Below, piece by piece: positions 1 through 10,494 of a stretch of DNA of 64,000 bases. The notes under the pieces were generated by a model, which ran no database searches, was not told the origin of the DNA, and saw only the letters and a list, made by a program, of their open reading frames with translations. The translations under genes were made by a program, and so were the position numbers. This DNA comes from Rathayibacter sp. SD072 (GTDB taxonomy: Bacteria; Actinomycetota; Actinomycetes; Actinomycetales; Microbacteriaceae), in NCBI RefSeq assembly GCF_017355185.1, contig NZ_JADILJ010000006.1, positions 53,859-117,858 of the forward strand, in the 5' to 3' direction. Numbering within the stretch: the first letter of the stretch is position 1; each line of letters begins with the position of its first letter.

Positions 1-100
1 AGGCGAGCTCGGCCTTCACGAGCTCGACGACGAGCCCCGGGAGGTCGCCGACGAGCTCGCCCAGTGATCGGGCGTTCTTCGGATTGCGTTCGTTCACCAC
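1..100 (-). CDS. Holin-X-like membrane protein, N-terminal fragment
   Basis: Only the first 33 codons are inside the window; the gene runs off the left edge. It begins with GTG at 100 (a second GTG follows at once), and AGGAG lies directly upstream. The visible peptide contains SLGELVGDLPGLVVELVKAE, which resembles the N-terminus of the actinobacterial Holin-X (phage-holin superfamily III) membrane proteins. These are ordinary chromosomal genes of unknown role and do not indicate a prophage. It lies in the same direction as, and just downstream of, the small membrane-protein gene at 165-533. Confidence 0.6.
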   Translation of the reverse strand, partial: MVNERNPKNARSLGELVGDLPGLVVELVKAELA

Positions 101-164
101 GGGAGCTCCTCGAGGTCGGGACGTGCCGGCCCGGCACCGGTCGATGGGGCCGAGCGGATGGGGA

Positions 165-533
165 CTAGGCCTTGCTCGTGGGGGTCGACGACGCCGAGCC
201 CCCCGAGCCGGCCGAGGCCGCGGCCTCGTCGACCTTCGCGGCGGCGCGACGGGCCGCGGCGGTGGCCTCGGCATCGCTGGAGCCCTGCGACTTCTTCCCG
301 CCGGCGACCGCCTTCGAGACGACCGTGCGGACGAGCTCGTACGCCTTGTCCGAGACGGTGTCGAGCTGCGTCTTCGCCGCTCCGCCGACCGCTCCCGCGA
401 CGTCCTGCACCGGCTGGGTCTGCCAGAACCGGTTGGCCGCCGCGGCGATCTGCTCGTACCGCTTGCGGCCCGCACGTGCTCCCAGCACGTATCCGGCTGC
501 GGCTCCTGCCACGAAGATGATCTTGCCCTTCAC
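165..533 (-). CDS. Small membrane-anchored protein with Ala/Ser-rich tail (YtxH-like)
   Basis: 122 residues. A single hydrophobic segment near the N-terminus (about residues 4-20, IIFVAGAAAGYVLGARAG) with glycine-spaced small residues is followed by a basic GRKRYEQIAAAANRFWQ stretch and a long low-complexity Ala/Ser/Gly tail rich in charged residues. This layout is typical of YtxH-type or similar small envelope proteins found beside Holin-X genes. It follows hemY by 76 bases on the same strand, so it could be read from the haem operon. No enzymatic motif is visible and the function is unknown. Confidence 0.7.
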   Translation of the reverse strand: MKGKIIFVAGAAAGYVLGARAGRKRYEQIAAAANRFWQTQPVQDVAGAVGGAAKTQLDTVSDKAYELVRTVVSKAVAGGKKSQGSSDAEATAAARRAAAKVDEAAASAGSGGSASSTPTSKA

Positions 534-609
534 GCCTACTCCTCGTCCTGGGCCGCTCTCGCGGCTCGTTCACGCGGTCGATGACCACTCGTGCCGGTGC
601 AGCCCGCAC

Positions 610-2115
610 TCATGCGGGTGCCTGCGACCCAGAGTAGCCGTCGCCGTGCCGTTCTTCGTGCGCGATCCCGACGCCTTGACGCACCAGGCGGCGGCGGATA
701 AGGGCGGCCGCCTCCGCCGCGTGCGGGAGCACGGAGGCGAGCCCGGTCCCGGCGATCCAGGTGCCCGTGACGGCGAGTCCTGCGACGGGGGCGAGCGCCC
801 CGCGGAACTCCTCGAGCCGGTCGCGCCGGCCGAGTGCGGCGGCCGGGCGGACGTTGGCCCAGCGCACCCGGGCCGAGTCGACGAGGGTCGAGGGGTCCAG
901 GGGCACGCCCAGCAGGATCGAGGCGTCGGCCAGCGCGACGGCGGACGCCTCCGCATCGCTCGCGCCGGCGAGCGGCGGGTGCTCGCCGGGCCGCCCGTAG
1001 GACAGCCGCAGGACGTGGCGTCCTGGCGGCAGGGTGGCGGCGAGCCACGACCACTTCGCGGTGGCGTGGGTGAGCGCCTTCGCGACGACGTCGTCCGCGG
1101 TCGGCGCGACGAGCACTCCGGAGCCGCGCGGGGCGGCGTCGAGGCGGGCGTCGTCGACGACGAGGGTCACGAGCTCGACCGAGTCCTCACCCGGCTCGCC
1201 CTCGTCGCGGGCGGCAGGCACGAGGTCGGCGAGCAGGGCGCGGGCGTCGTGCTCGGGGGTCGCGACGATCACGGCGTGCGCGGTGAGGCCGGAGCCGTCG
1301 GAGAGGCGGAGGGAGAAGGGACCGTCGTCGTCCGCCCGGCCGAGGCCCGCGACGCCGACTCCGGTGCGGATCTCGCCCGAGAGGTAGTCGATCCGCTCGA
1401 CGAGGGCCGCCACCAGGCGGTGCATGCCGCCGTCGAGACCGCGCACCGCGACTCCGGCGGGCACGTTGGCCCGGAGCGCCGCGACGGCGCCCGCGAGCGA
1501 GCCGCGGCGGGTGATCGCCCCGTTCAGACCGGGGGCTGCGAGGTCGACGTCGATGTCCTCGGGCCGCGAGGAGTAGACGCCCGAGACGACAGGGGCGACC
1601 AGATCCTCGAGCACCCTCGCGCCCATCCGCGTGCGCACCAGCTCGGCGAGCGAGTGCGCCCGCCCGATGCGCAGCACGGGCATGAGGGTGTCGAGCCAGG
1701 CGCGCGCGGCGGCCCGACGGCCGATCGCGCGGACCACGTCGGCGGCCAGGGGCGTGCTGGGGATCCCGAGGATCCCCGCCCGGGGCGAGGGCACGGAGCG
1801 CCCGCCCGCCAGATGCAGCCAGGACCCTCCCGTGCTGGGCGCGACGATCGACTCGGCCAGTGGCCTGCCGTCCAGGGTCAGGGCGGCGAGCGCCTTCTCG
1901 ACATGACCGCCCCGGGTGGCGAAGCTCTCGGCACCGGCGTCGAGCACGGTCCCCGCGAGCGGGAGCGGGGCGACGGAGCCGCCGACGCGCTCCCCCGCCT
2001 CGAGCACGACGACCCGGAGTCCGATACGGAGGCACTCCGCCGCGGCGGCGAGACCCGCGACTCCTCCGCCGACGACCGCGACGTCGTGGTCGACGGGACC
2101 CCGCCGGGAGGTCAC
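610..2115 (-). CDS. hemY: Protoporphyrinogen/coproporphyrinogen oxidase
   Basis: 501 residues. FAD-dependent oxidase of late haem synthesis; in Gram-positive actinobacteria this family (HemY/CgoX) usually oxidises coproporphyrinogen III. The start is a GTG overlapping the hemE stop as GTGA, which places a Rossmann FAD motif GGGVAG at residues 16-21, followed by VVLEAGERVGG with the ribose-binding Glu. The C-terminal FAD segment reads VTGTWIAGTGLASVLPHAAEAA. Length fits the family (about 450-500). Translational coupling to hemE is strong. The hemQ gene that often follows in actinobacteria is not here; it may lie beyond the left edge. Confidence 0.9.
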   Translation of the reverse strand: MTSRRGPVDHDVAVVGGGVAGLAAAAECLRIGLRVVVLEAGERVGGSVAPLPLAGTVLDAGAESFATRGGHVEKALAALTLDGRPLAESIVAPSTGGSWLHLAGGRSVPSPRAGILGIPSTPLAADVVRAIGRRAAARAWLDTLMPVLRIGRAHSLAELVRTRMGARVLEDLVAPVVSGVYSSRPEDIDVDLAAPGLNGAITRRGSLAGAVAALRANVPAGVAVRGLDGGMHRLVAALVERIDYLSGEIRTGVGVAGLGRADDDGPFSLRLSDGSGLTAHAVIVATPEHDARALLADLVPAARDEGEPGEDSVELVTLVVDDARLDAAPRGSGVLVAPTADDVVAKALTHATAKWSWLAATLPPGRHVLRLSYGRPGEHPPLAGASDAEASAVALADASILLGVPLDPSTLVDSARVRWANVRPAAALGRRDRLEEFRGALAPVAGLAVTGTWIAGTGLASVLPHAAEAAALIRRRLVRQGVGIAHEERHGDGYSGSQAPA

Positions 2116-3230
2116 GGCCGCCAGTCGTGCGCGAAGGCGACGAGGCGCGTCAGCACGTCCGGGTCGGTCTCGGGCGGCACGCCGTGGCCGAGGTTGAGCA
2201 CGTGGGCGGGGGCGCTGAGACCGCGGCGGAGGACGTCGTCGACGTGCGCGGCCAGCACCTCCCAGGGGGCCGAGAGCAGCGCCGGGTCGACGTTGCCCTG
2301 CACCGGCACGAAGCCGCCGAGCCGGTGGTTCGCCTCGTCGAGCGGGATCCGGTAGTCGACTCCGACGACGTCGGCGCCGATGGCGTGCATGGCGCCGAGC
2401 AGCTCCCCCGTGCCGACGCCGAAGTGCACGATCGGCACGTTGCGGCGGACGCCTCCCGCGTCGAAGGCCAGATCGCGCACGTGGGTGAGGGCGCGGGCGG
2501 AGGCGGGGGCGACGCGGGCCGTGTAGTCGGCGAGCGAGAGCGCTCCGGCCCAGGAGTCGAACAGCTGCGCGGCACTGGCGCCTGCGAGCACCTGCGCGCG
2601 GAGGAAGCGGCCGGTGACCTCGGCCGTCCACTCCATCAGGCGGGCCCACGCGTCGGGATCGGCGTGCATGAGAGTGCGGGCGCGGATGTGGTCCTTCGAC
2701 GGGCCGCCCTCGACGAGGTACGCGGCGAGGGTGAAGGGGGCTCCGGCGAAGCCGATGAGCGGGGTGCCGCCCAGGCCCGCGACGGTGCGGCGCACGCCCT
2801 CGCGGATCGGCTCGAGGCTCTCGTCGAGCACGGCCGGATCGATCGCGGTCAGCTCCTCGACGTCCGCCGCCGTGCGGACGGCCTTCTCGAGCACCGGGCC
2901 CCGGCCGGGGACGATGTCGACCGCGACCCCTGCGAGTCGCAGCGGGATCACGATGTCGCTGAAGAAGATGCCCGCGTCCGTGCCGTGCCGGCGCACCGGC
3001 TGGAGCGTGATCTCGCTCGCCAGCGCCGGGTCGAGGCAGGCGTCGAGCATCTTGGTGTCGGTGCGCAGCGCCCGGTACTCCGGCAGGCTCCGCCCGGCCT
3101 GGCGCATGAACCAGACCGGCGTGCGCTCGGGGCGCTCGGAGCGGTAGGCGCGCACGAGCGCGGAATCGGCGGTGCGCCCGGCGGAGAGGGGGTGCAGCGG
3201 ATCGAGCAGGCCGTCGAGGGGGGAGGTCAC
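2112..3230 (-). CDS. hemE: Uroporphyrinogen decarboxylase
   Basis: 372 residues starting with GTG. Decarboxylates the four acetate side chains of uroporphyrinogen III to give coproporphyrinogen III in the cytoplasm. The family signature PVWFMRQAGRSLPEYR is at about residues 38-53, the substrate-binding Asp is in FFSDIVIPLRLAG, and the C-terminal GHGVPPETDPD motif is present. No Shine-Dalgarno is seen, but AATAAT lies six bases before the GTG, so a leaderless transcript is likely. It is divergent from hemA and overlaps hemY by four bases, making a compact hemE-hemY unit. Confidence 0.95.
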   Translation of the reverse strand: MTSPLDGLLDPLHPLSAGRTADSALVRAYRSERPERTPVWFMRQAGRSLPEYRALRTDTKMLDACLDPALASEITLQPVRRHGTDAGIFFSDIVIPLRLAGVAVDIVPGRGPVLEKAVRTAADVEELTAIDPAVLDESLEPIREGVRRTVAGLGGTPLIGFAGAPFTLAAYLVEGGPSKDHIRARTLMHADPDAWARLMEWTAEVTGRFLRAQVLAGASAAQLFDSWAGALSLADYTARVAPASARALTHVRDLAFDAGGVRRNVPIVHFGVGTGELLGAMHAIGADVVGVDYRIPLDEANHRLGGFVPVQGNVDPALLSAPWEVLAAHVDDVLRRGLSAPAHVLNLGHGVPPETDPDVLTRLVAFAHDWRP

Positions 3231-3311
3231 CGCGGCATTATTCCAGGCTTCCCCGAGCGTTCCTCCCGGATCCCGGGCCCACCGCCCCGGGACGGCGCGT
3301 AGACTGCTGGG
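3231..3311. promoter_or_regulatory. Divergent hemE/hemA promoter region
   Basis: 81 bases separate the GTG starts of hemE (minus) and hemA (plus). On the minus strand AATAAT (3242-3237) ends six bases before hemE; on the plus strand TAGACT (3300-3305) ends six bases before hemA. Both fit -10 hexamers of leaderless transcripts. No convincing -35 boxes or operator palindromes were seen. Confidence 0.5.
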
Positions 3312-4613
3312 GTGCTTCTGTGTCTGACGGCGTCGCACAAGAACGCCAGCTTCGATCTCCTCGAGAAGCTCTCCGTCGACTCCTCCGCCGTCGCCTCGGC
3401 CCTGGCGGACGGCATCGACTTCGTCTCGGGGGCCGTCGTCGTGGCCACCTGCAACCGCTTCGAGGCCTACCTCGACATCGACGAGCCGCTGACGGCCGCC
3501 CGCGCGGTCGCCGTCGAGGCCGCCACGGCCGCGGTCAGCGCCGCCACCGGCGTCGCGCAGGAGCAGCTGCGCGGCAGCGTCGACGTCGTCTCGGGCGATC
3601 GCGTCGCCGAGCACCTGTTCGCCGTCTCGAGCGGACTCGAGTCCGTCGTCGTGGGCGAGGGCGAGATCGCCGGCCAGGTGCGCCGCTCCCTCGAGGAGGC
3701 CCGCCGCCTGGGCACGACCTCCTCCGAGCTCGAGCGCCTGTTCCAGCGCGCCTCGCAGACCTCCCGCGGCATCAAGAACCGCACCGGCCTCGGCAGCGCC
3801 GGCCGCTCCATCGTCCGGCTCGCCCTCGACCTCGCCTCCAGCCGCGTCACCGACTGGCGCGCGACCCGGGTGCTCCTGATCGGCACCGGGAGCTACGCGC
3901 GCGCCACCGTCGCCGCCCTGCGCGACCGCGGCGTCGTCGACATCGCCGTGCACTCCCCCTCCGGCCGCGCGGAGGGCTTCGCCGTCCGTCGCGCCCTGCG
4001 CCCGATCGACGGCGCCGACCTCGCCGCCGAGGCGGTCGCCGCCGACGTCGTGATCACCTGCACCACCACCGAGACGCCCGTGCTCGACGCGGCCCTCCTC
4101 ATCGACGGGCGCCTGCACGCGGCCGCCCGCGAGCGCCAGCTCGTCATCGACCTGGGCCTGCCCCGCAACGTCGCCGCCGACGTGACGAGCGTCTCGGGCG
4201 TCGAGCTCCTCGACCTCGAGACCATCAGCCTGCACGCCCCGCTCGAGGTGCTCGACGCCTCCGAGAAGGCGCGGGCGCTCGTCGACAAGGCCGCCCGCAA
4301 GTTCTCGGACGTCGCCGACGAGAAGAGCCTCACTCCGGCCGTCGTCGCCCTCCGCGCGCACGTCTTCGACGCCCTGGACGCCGAGATCGAGCGCGCCCGC
4401 TCGCGCGGCGACGACGACGGACGGACCGAGCAGGCGCTGCGCCACCTCGCCGGCGTCCTGCTGCACACTCCGAGCGTCCGCGCCCGCGACTACGCCCGCG
4501 CCGGCGCTCAGGAGGCGTACCTCACGGGCCTCGAGGCGCTCTTCGGCATCGAGGTGCCCGCCGAGCCCGCCGTCGCGCGGCCGCAGAGCGACGACTCCGC
4601 CGCCACGGCCTGA
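3312..4613 (+). CDS. hemA: Glutamyl-tRNA reductase
   Basis: 433 residues, GTG start. NADPH-dependent reduction of glutamyl-tRNA to glutamate-1-semialdehyde, the first committed step of C5-pathway haem synthesis. The active-site Cys is at about residue 47 in [11 protein letters not shown]; the [18 protein letters not shown] segment and [15 protein letters not shown] follow, then the nucleotide-binding [17 protein letters not shown]. Length is normal. TAGACT six bases before the start suggests a leaderless message. Transcribed away from hemE-hemY, so early and late steps can be regulated separately from one intergenic region. Confidence 0.95.
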   Translation: MLLCLTASHKNASFDLLEKLSVDSSAVASALADGIDFVSGAVVVATCNRFEAYLDIDEPLTAARAVAVEAATAAVSAATGVAQEQLRGSVDVVSGDRVAEHLFAVSSGLESVVVGEGEIAGQVRRSLEEARRLGTTSSELERLFQRASQTSRGIKNRTGLGSAGRSIVRLALDLASSRVTDWRATRVLLIGTGSYARATVAALRDRGVVDIAVHSPSGRAEGFAVRRALRPIDGADLAAEAVAADVVITCTTTETPVLDAALLIDGRLHAAARERQLVIDLGLPRNVAADVTSVSGVELLDLETISLHAPLEVLDASEKARALVDKAARKFSDVADEKSLTPAVVALRAHVFDALDAEIERARSRGDDDGRTEQALRHLAGVLLHTPSVRARDYARAGAQEAYLTGLEALFGIEVPAEPAVARPQSDDSAATA

Positions 4614-4620
4614 GCCGGTC

Positions 4621-5202
4621 GTGCGCCTGAGGCTCCCCTACGACGCAGAGCCGATCCTCACCGACCGGCTCCTGCTCCGGCCGCTGCGCGTCGAGGACGC
4701 CGCCGACCACGCCCGCTACCAGGGTCACCCCGAGGCGGTGCGCTACCTCCGCTGGCCGGTGCGCACCCCCGAGCAGTCGCGTGCGCACCTGCTCACCCGG
4801 CTGCCCTCGGCGCGGCTGGCCGCCGACGGCGACGTGGTCGTCCTGGCGATGGTGCCGCGCGAGGGTCCGCTCTCCGGGCACGTCGTCGGCGACCTCACCC
4901 TCATCGCGTCCTCGCTCGAGCAGGGCGCCGTCGAGATCGGCTGGGTGCTGCACCCGGACGCGCAGGGAGCGGGACTCGCGACCGAGGCGGGGCGCGCTCT
5001 GCTGGACCTCGCGTTCGACCGGCTCGGCGCTCACCGCGCGATCGCGCAGCTCGACGACCGCAACACCGCCTCCGCCCGCCTCTGCGAGCGCCTGGGCATG
5101 CGGCGCGAGGCGCACCACGTGGAGGACGAGTACTGCAAGGACGAGTGGACCTCGACCCTCGTCTACGCGCTTCTGGCGCGGGAGCACCGCACCGCGGGCT
5201 GA
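4621..5202 (+). CDS. GNAT N-acetyltransferase (RimJ/RimL-like)
   Basis: 193 residues. Starts with GTG seven bases after the hemA stop, so probably co-transcribed. It opens with the typical ILTDRLLLRPLRVEDAADHARYQGHPEAVRYL and carries the acetyl-CoA motif QGAGLATEAGRALLDLAF at about residues 120-137, ending with the NTASARLCERLGMRREAH helix-strand of RimJ/RimL-type enzymes. The acceptor is probably a protein N-terminus or small amine, but the sequence does not say which. No haem-related role is evident. Confidence 0.85.
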   Translation: MRLRLPYDAEPILTDRLLLRPLRVEDAADHARYQGHPEAVRYLRWPVRTPEQSRAHLLTRLPSARLAADGDVVVLAMVPREGPLSGHVVGDLTLIASSLEQGAVEIGWVLHPDAQGAGLATEAGRALLDLAFDRLGAHRAIAQLDDRNTASARLCERLGMRREAHHVEDEYCKDEWTSTLVYALLAREHRTAG

Positions 5203-5215
5203 TCGAGCCGCGGCC

Positions 5216-5312
5216 CTGCTGATCGAGCAGCCCGCGCAGCGGGCGTATCGAGATCCACCACCCCTGAGGACGGGGGTCTCGATACGCCGCTCCGCGGCTA
5301 CTCGACCAGCAG
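5216..5312. repeat. Intergenic palindrome between convergent genes
   Basis: Imperfect inverted repeat of about 40-base arms around an 18-base centre. The left arm begins CTGCTGATCGAGCAG and the complement of the right arm begins CTGCTGGTCGAGTAG; both continue to a GCGTATCGAGA core. It fills the gap between the convergent GNAT gene and glyS and would form a strong hairpin in either transcript, so it may act as a bidirectional terminator. Its GTATCGAGAYC / GRTCTCGATAC core resembles dispersed palindromic repeats I associate with Microbacteriaceae genomes; that is recollection, not a search. Confidence 0.7.
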
Positions 5313-5322
5313 GCAGGCGGAC

Positions 5323-6714
<1,392 letters not shown>

Positions 6715-6866
6715 GGGTTGCTCCTCAGCTGTTCGGGCGCACGGGGCCCCGACGCGCACCGGCTGCGCGCGTCCTGTGATGTGTGCACCCATGGTAGCCG
6801 CGGGTCGAGGACGCCGAGCCGTGCCGGGAGGCGGCCGGGGCACCGGGGAGCGGGCAGGATGGCCGG

Positions 6867-7268
6867 ATGAGCAGTCTGCCGCCGATCGTCGTCTCCGCCG
6901 TCGTCGTCCTCCGGGAGCGCCGCGTCCTGATGGTGACGGCGCGGGGCCGCGAGGTGCTCTACCTGCCGGGCGGCAAGGTCGATCCGGGCGAGACGGGCAG
7001 GGCGGCGGCGGCGCGCGAGGCCGAGGAGGAGCTCGGCACCGCGACCACGCGGCTCGAGGAGCTCGTCGTCGTCCGCACTCAGGCCCACGGCGAGCCGGAG
7101 GGGCGCGAGGTGCACATGCGCGTCTTCCTCGCCGAGCTCGCCGGAGAGCCGTCGGCGAGCGGCGAGATCGACTCGCTGCACTGGATCGGCACCGCCGAGG
7201 CCCACCGCTGCCCTCCCGCAGGCGTCGCCGTCCTCGAGCACCTCCGCGGGCTCGACCTGATCGACTGA
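6867..7268 (+). CDS. Nudix hydrolase
   Basis: 133 residues. A complete Nudix box (GX5EX7REUXEEXGU) lies at residues 36-57, reading [17 protein letters not shown], which binds the divalent metals used to hydrolyse a nucleoside diphosphate-X bond. The N-terminal strand [16 protein letters not shown] is typical of MutT-like small Nudix proteins. Nothing in the short flanks fixes the substrate (oxidised dNTP, ADP-ribose and others are possible). It is transcribed away from glyS and toward the glyoxalase-fold gene. Confidence 0.9.
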   Translation: MSSLPPIVVSAVVVLRERRVLMVTARGREVLYLPGGKVDPGETGRAAAAREAEEELGTATTRLEELVVVRTQAHGEPEGREVHMRVFLAELAGEPSASGEIDSLHWIGTAEAHRCPPAGVAVLEHLRGLDLID

Positions 7269-7356
7269 CCCGGCGACGCGCCCGGACCGTCGGCGGCGTC
7301 GCGCCGACTGACGGCGGCTCCGGCGCCCGCCGCGCGGCGGCGGCTACCCTCGTGCC

Positions 7357-7797
7357 GTGGAGACGAGACGACGCGCCAGGGACCAGCCGCTGCCGGGAGA
7401 GCCCCTGCGGCTCGAGGCCGTGCGGATGGAGGCGGCCGTGCCGATCCTGCGCATCTTCTCGGTCGCGAAGGCGGGCGAGTTCTACGTCGACTACCTCGGC
7501 TTCACCGTCGACTGGGAGCACCGCGCGGGCCGAGACGCTCCGCTCTACCTGCAGGTGTCGCGCTCGGGACTGCGCCTGCACCTCAGCGAGCACCACCGCG
7601 ACGGCAGCCCGGGAGCCGCGCTGCACGTGTCGCTCCGCGGCGTGCGCGAGCTGCACGCTGAGCTCGACGCCAAGGCCTATCCCTATCTCAATCCGCGGAT
7701 CACGCGCTCGCCGTTCGGCTTCTCGCTCGAGGTGATCGACCCGTTCGGCAATCAGCTCCGCTTCGCGGAAGCCGTGCCGGAGCCGACTAGCGCCTGA
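7357..7797 (+). CDS. Glyoxalase/bleomycin-resistance-fold protein
   Basis: 146 residues. The region from about residue 24 ([29 protein letters not shown]) to the C-terminal [21 protein letters not shown] is a single vicinal-oxygen-chelate module of the glyoxalase superfamily type. I chose the GTG at 7357 because TACCCT ends six bases upstream, fitting a leaderless start; ATG at 7426 would give a 123-residue protein starting nearer the conserved fold. Function could be metal-dependent or only ligand binding (antibiotic sequestration); no partner gene helps. Confidence 0.8.
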   Translation: METRRRARDQPLPGEPLRLEAVRMEAAVPILRIFSVAKAGEFYVDYLGFTVDWEHRAGRDAPLYLQVSRSGLRLHLSEHHRDGSPGAALHVSLRGVRELHAELDAKAYPYLNPRITRSPFGFSLEVIDPFGNQLRFAEAVPEPTSA

Positions 7798-7867
7798 GAA
7801 GCGGAGAGGTCAACCGTTCACGCCACGTCCATCCGTTTCGGAGTGCGGTCGCCTAGCGTGGCCGTCG

Positions 7868-9529
7868 ATGACTGCTCAGCTGACGACGGAACGACCGGAC
7901 ACGGTCCTGGCGTCGGAGCGGGCGCGACGCGTGCCCCTCCGGGCCCGCCGCCTCGTGGAGCGGGCCGTCCGCGTGGCGCCCCTGGCGATGGGCACGGTCG
8001 CGACCAGCGCGATCCTCCTCGGCTCGCTCGGCGTCGGCTACCTGCCCGGCGACTCGCCGCTGCGCGAGTGGCCGCTCATCGCCGCCATCCGCTCGACCGC
8101 ATCGCTGACCGAGATCAGCGCGATCCTCGTGCTCGGCGGCGGACTGCTGCTCCTGCTCGCCTGGCTCCGGCTGCGCACGCTCGCCCGGAGCGAGGACCCC
8201 CGTGCGCTGCGCACGATCCTCGTCGCGGCCGCCGCGTGGTGCGCACCGCTGCTGATCACGGTGCCGCTGTTCAGCCGCGACATGTTCTCGTACGTGGCTC
8301 AGGGCCGGCTGATGTCCCAGGGCATCGATCCGTACTCCCACGGGGTGGCCACCCTGCCCGGCTGGTTCCTCCTCGGCGTCGACCCGGTCTGGGCCGACAC
8401 GCCGACCCCCTACGGGCCCCTGTTCCTCGTGATCGAGCGGACGGCCGTGCAGCTCGCGGGCTGGTCCTCGCCCGAGCTCTCGGTCGCGATGCTGCGCGCC
8501 GTCTCGGTGGCCGGGGTGATCGCCCTCGCGGTCTACGCGCTGCGACTGGCCCGACTGCGCGGCCTGTCGACTCCGCTGACCGCCTGGATCGTCGTGGCGA
8601 ATCCGCTGACCCTGATCCTGTTCGTCGTGGCCGGGCACAACGACTCGCTCATGCTGGCGCTCATCCTCGCCTCGCTCTACTACGGCTGCACCGACCGTCG
8701 CGTCCTCGCGGTCGTGCTCATGGGCGCTGCGATCGCGGTGAAGCCGGTCGCCGTGATCGCACTGCCGGTGCTCGCCCTGCTCTGGCTCCGGCACGACGCG
8801 ACAGTGCGCGAGCGCCTGCGCGGCTGGCTCTGGACAGGGCTCGGAGCGCTGGGCCTCGTCGTCGCGCTCGGCTTCGCGGCGGGCGTCGGAGTGGGCTGGG
8901 TCGCCGCGATGATCGTGCCCGGCACGATCCTGCACTGGTACGCGCCGATGTCGCTCGTCGCGGTGCTGGTCTCGTCGTCGGTCGAGCTGACGGGGCACGA
9001 CCCCGCGGCGGCCGTGACGCTCGTGAAGCTGCTCGCGCTGACGCTCGCCGGCGCCGTGGCCGCCTGGCTCCTGCTGACCCGCCGGGCGATCGACCCCCTG
9101 GCGCGGCTCTCCACGGCGCTGCTGGCGTTCGTCACGGCGTCCTCCGCGATCCACCCCTGGTACGCGCTCTGGATCCTGCCGATCGCCGCCCTCGCGCGTC
9201 CGTGGCGGAGCGTCCACGTGCACCTCGCGGTGTACGCGACGATCTTCCTGATGTGCGTGACCCTCGCGGAGCCGGTCGAGGGCAACGGCGGGATCCTCGA
9301 TCAGCTGCCGGGCAGGGTCGCGACGATCGCCGCGATGGCGGTCGTGGGCCTCTACGTGCTGCTCGGCTACACCGACTCGGAGCGCGTCGCGGTGCGCGGG
9401 CTCGTGCGCGGGCTGCCGTTCGGCGGCGAGCTCGTGTCGCGCGGGTCCGATCTGCTGCAGCGGTCGACGGGCGGCCGCCTCGGCACGCGGCTGGACCGCC
9501 GCTACGCGAGCGTCCGCGCACGCGACTGA
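7868..9529 (+). CDS. mptB: Polyprenol-phosphate-mannose mannosyltransferase, MptB-like
   Basis: 553 residues with roughly 12-13 hydrophobic segments. GT-C fold membrane glycosyltransferase; the loop FSRDMFSYVAQGRLMSQGIDPY after the third or fourth segment carries the acidic catalytic residue pattern of the MptB family, which extends alpha-1,6-mannan chains from polyprenyl-phosphomannose in the envelope lipoglycan pathway. The loop PTPYGPLFLVIERTAVQ is also characteristic. TAGCGT lies eight bases before the ATG. No partner glycosyltransferases adjoin it. The exact acceptor glycan in this organism is not visible from sequence. Confidence 0.75.
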   Translation: MTAQLTTERPDTVLASERARRVPLRARRLVERAVRVAPLAMGTVATSAILLGSLGVGYLPGDSPLREWPLIAAIRSTASLTEISAILVLGGGLLLLLAWLRLRTLARSEDPRALRTILVAAAAWCAPLLITVPLFSRDMFSYVAQGRLMSQGIDPYSHGVATLPGWFLLGVDPVWADTPTPYGPLFLVIERTAVQLAGWSSPELSVAMLRAVSVAGVIALAVYALRLARLRGLSTPLTAWIVVANPLTLILFVVAGHNDSLMLALILASLYYGCTDRRVLAVVLMGAAIAVKPVAVIALPVLALLWLRHDATVRERLRGWLWTGLGALGLVVALGFAAGVGVGWVAAMIVPGTILHWYAPMSLVAVLVSSSVELTGHDPAAAVTLVKLLALTLAGAVAAWLLLTRRAIDPLARLSTALLAFVTASSAIHPWYALWILPIAALARPWRSVHVHLAVYATIFLMCVTLAEPVEGNGGILDQLPGRVATIAAMAVVGLYVLLGYTDSERVAVRGLVRGLPFGGELVSRGSDLLQRSTGGRLGTRLDRRYASVRARD

Positions 9530-9592
9530 CCCGCGTCTGCGGCGAACGCTCCGGCCGGCGCGGAACGCCCGGGTCGATCGCGGTCGCTCGGG

Positions 9593-9904
9593 CTAGGAGT
9601 CGGAGTCGGAGTCGCCCGACCGGCGACGGCGGCGCTCGATGGCGGCCTGGGCGGCCGTCGCCGCGGCCTCGGGGTCGCCCGAGGAGAGCACGCCCGAGAG
9701 CGAGGAGAGCCACCGCGCGTCGTCGCGGCTGCCGTGCAGGGCGTTCGAGAAGAGCGGGAGCTCCGTGCGCGTGGCGTGGATCGCGTACGACTCGCGACTG
9801 TAGCCGTTGTCCGGCACGACCGGCGAGCGGTGCTCGGCGCGGGTCGTGCGCTCGGTCGAGGCGTCGCTCCGGACGGGCTCGTCGTGCTCGCTGGGCTGGG
9901 CCAT
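9593..9904 (-). CDS. Hypothetical hydrophilic protein
   Basis: 103 residues from ATG (MAQPSEHDEPV). It has a charged N-terminus, a central segment LPLFSNALHGSRDDARWLSSLSGVLSSGD, and an Arg-rich then Ser/Asp-rich tail (RRRRRSGDSDSDS). No signal peptide, membrane segment or known domain is seen. It is on the same strand as hspR, about 85 bases downstream of it, and could be a trailing gene of the dnaK operon. Confidence 0.6.
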   Translation of the reverse strand: MAQPSEHDEPVRSDASTERTTRAEHRSPVVPDNGYSRESYAIHATRTELPLFSNALHGSRDDARWLSSLSGVLSSGDPEAAATAAQAAIERRRRRSGDSDSDS

Positions 9905-9988
9905 CGGTCCTCCTCGTGTCACCGCTGCCGTGGCGACGGAGCGGGCGGACCGGCGACGGTGCCGGGCGCGAGGGTCAGCGTACCCCGG

Positions 9989-10432
9989 TCACGGGGCGTC
10001 GAGCTCGTCCGCGTCGCTCCGGCGGGGCATCGGGCGCCAGACGACGACCTCCGTGCGCCGCTGAGCACGCGTGCCGTGGCGGAGCGTGACGACGTCGCCC
10101 TCGAGCCCCGCGGCGAACACGCGGCGGCCCGGACGGTTGAGCAGCTCGTCGGCGAGGGCCGACTCGAGCTCGCGCACGCGGGCGGACAGCGACTGGACCT
10201 GGTTCTCGAGCTGGAGGATCCGCGCGATGCCCTCGAGGGACACGCCCTCGGAGGACAGCCGGGCGACCTCGCGCAGCTGCACCACGTCGCGCATCGAGTA
10301 GCGGCGCGACTTGCCCGCGGTCCGCGTCGGTCGGACGAGTCCGAGCCGGTCGTACTGGCGCAGCGTCTGCGGGTGCATGCCGGCGAGGTCGGCGGCGACG
10401 GCGATCGCGAACACGGGGGTGTTCTCGTCCAT
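9989..10432 (-). CDS. hspR: Heat-shock repressor HspR (MerR family)
   Basis: 147 residues, ATG preceded by GGAGAGGAGG. N-terminal MerR winged helix (about residues 10-50: MHPQTLRQYDRLGLVRPTRT), then RRYSMRDVVQLREV and a heptad-patterned helix EGIARILQLENQVQSLSARVRELE for dimerisation. In actinobacteria HspR binds HAIR operators and represses the dnaK operon, using DnaK as co-repressor. It is the last conserved gene of dnaK-grpE-dnaJ-hspR, 62 bases after dnaJ, and a HAIR site is present at 14157-14177, so autoregulation is expected. Confidence 0.95.
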   Translation of the reverse strand: MDENTPVFAIAVAADLAGMHPQTLRQYDRLGLVRPTRTAGKSRRYSMRDVVQLREVARLSSEGVSLEGIARILQLENQVQSLSARVRELESALADELLNRPGRRVFAAGLEGDVVTLRHGTRAQRRTEVVVWRPMPRRSDADELDAP

Positions 10433-10494
10433 CGTCGCCTCCTCTCCGGCCAGTCGGGCCTGTCGCATCCGCAGGGACGTCGTCGCGCCCGCGC

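Noticed and set aside
1..533. Prophage remnant suggested by the holin-like fragment
   Set aside because: Holin-X proteins are common chromosomal genes in actinobacteria and nothing else phage-like adjoins.
610..2115. Loss of hemQ from the haem operon
   Set aside because: The gene is not in its frequent place after hemY, but it may lie outside the window, so no loss can be claimed.
172..3302. Long plus-strand frames over the haem genes
   Set aside because: They are antisense to hemY and hemE, whose motifs are complete, and have no ribosome site.
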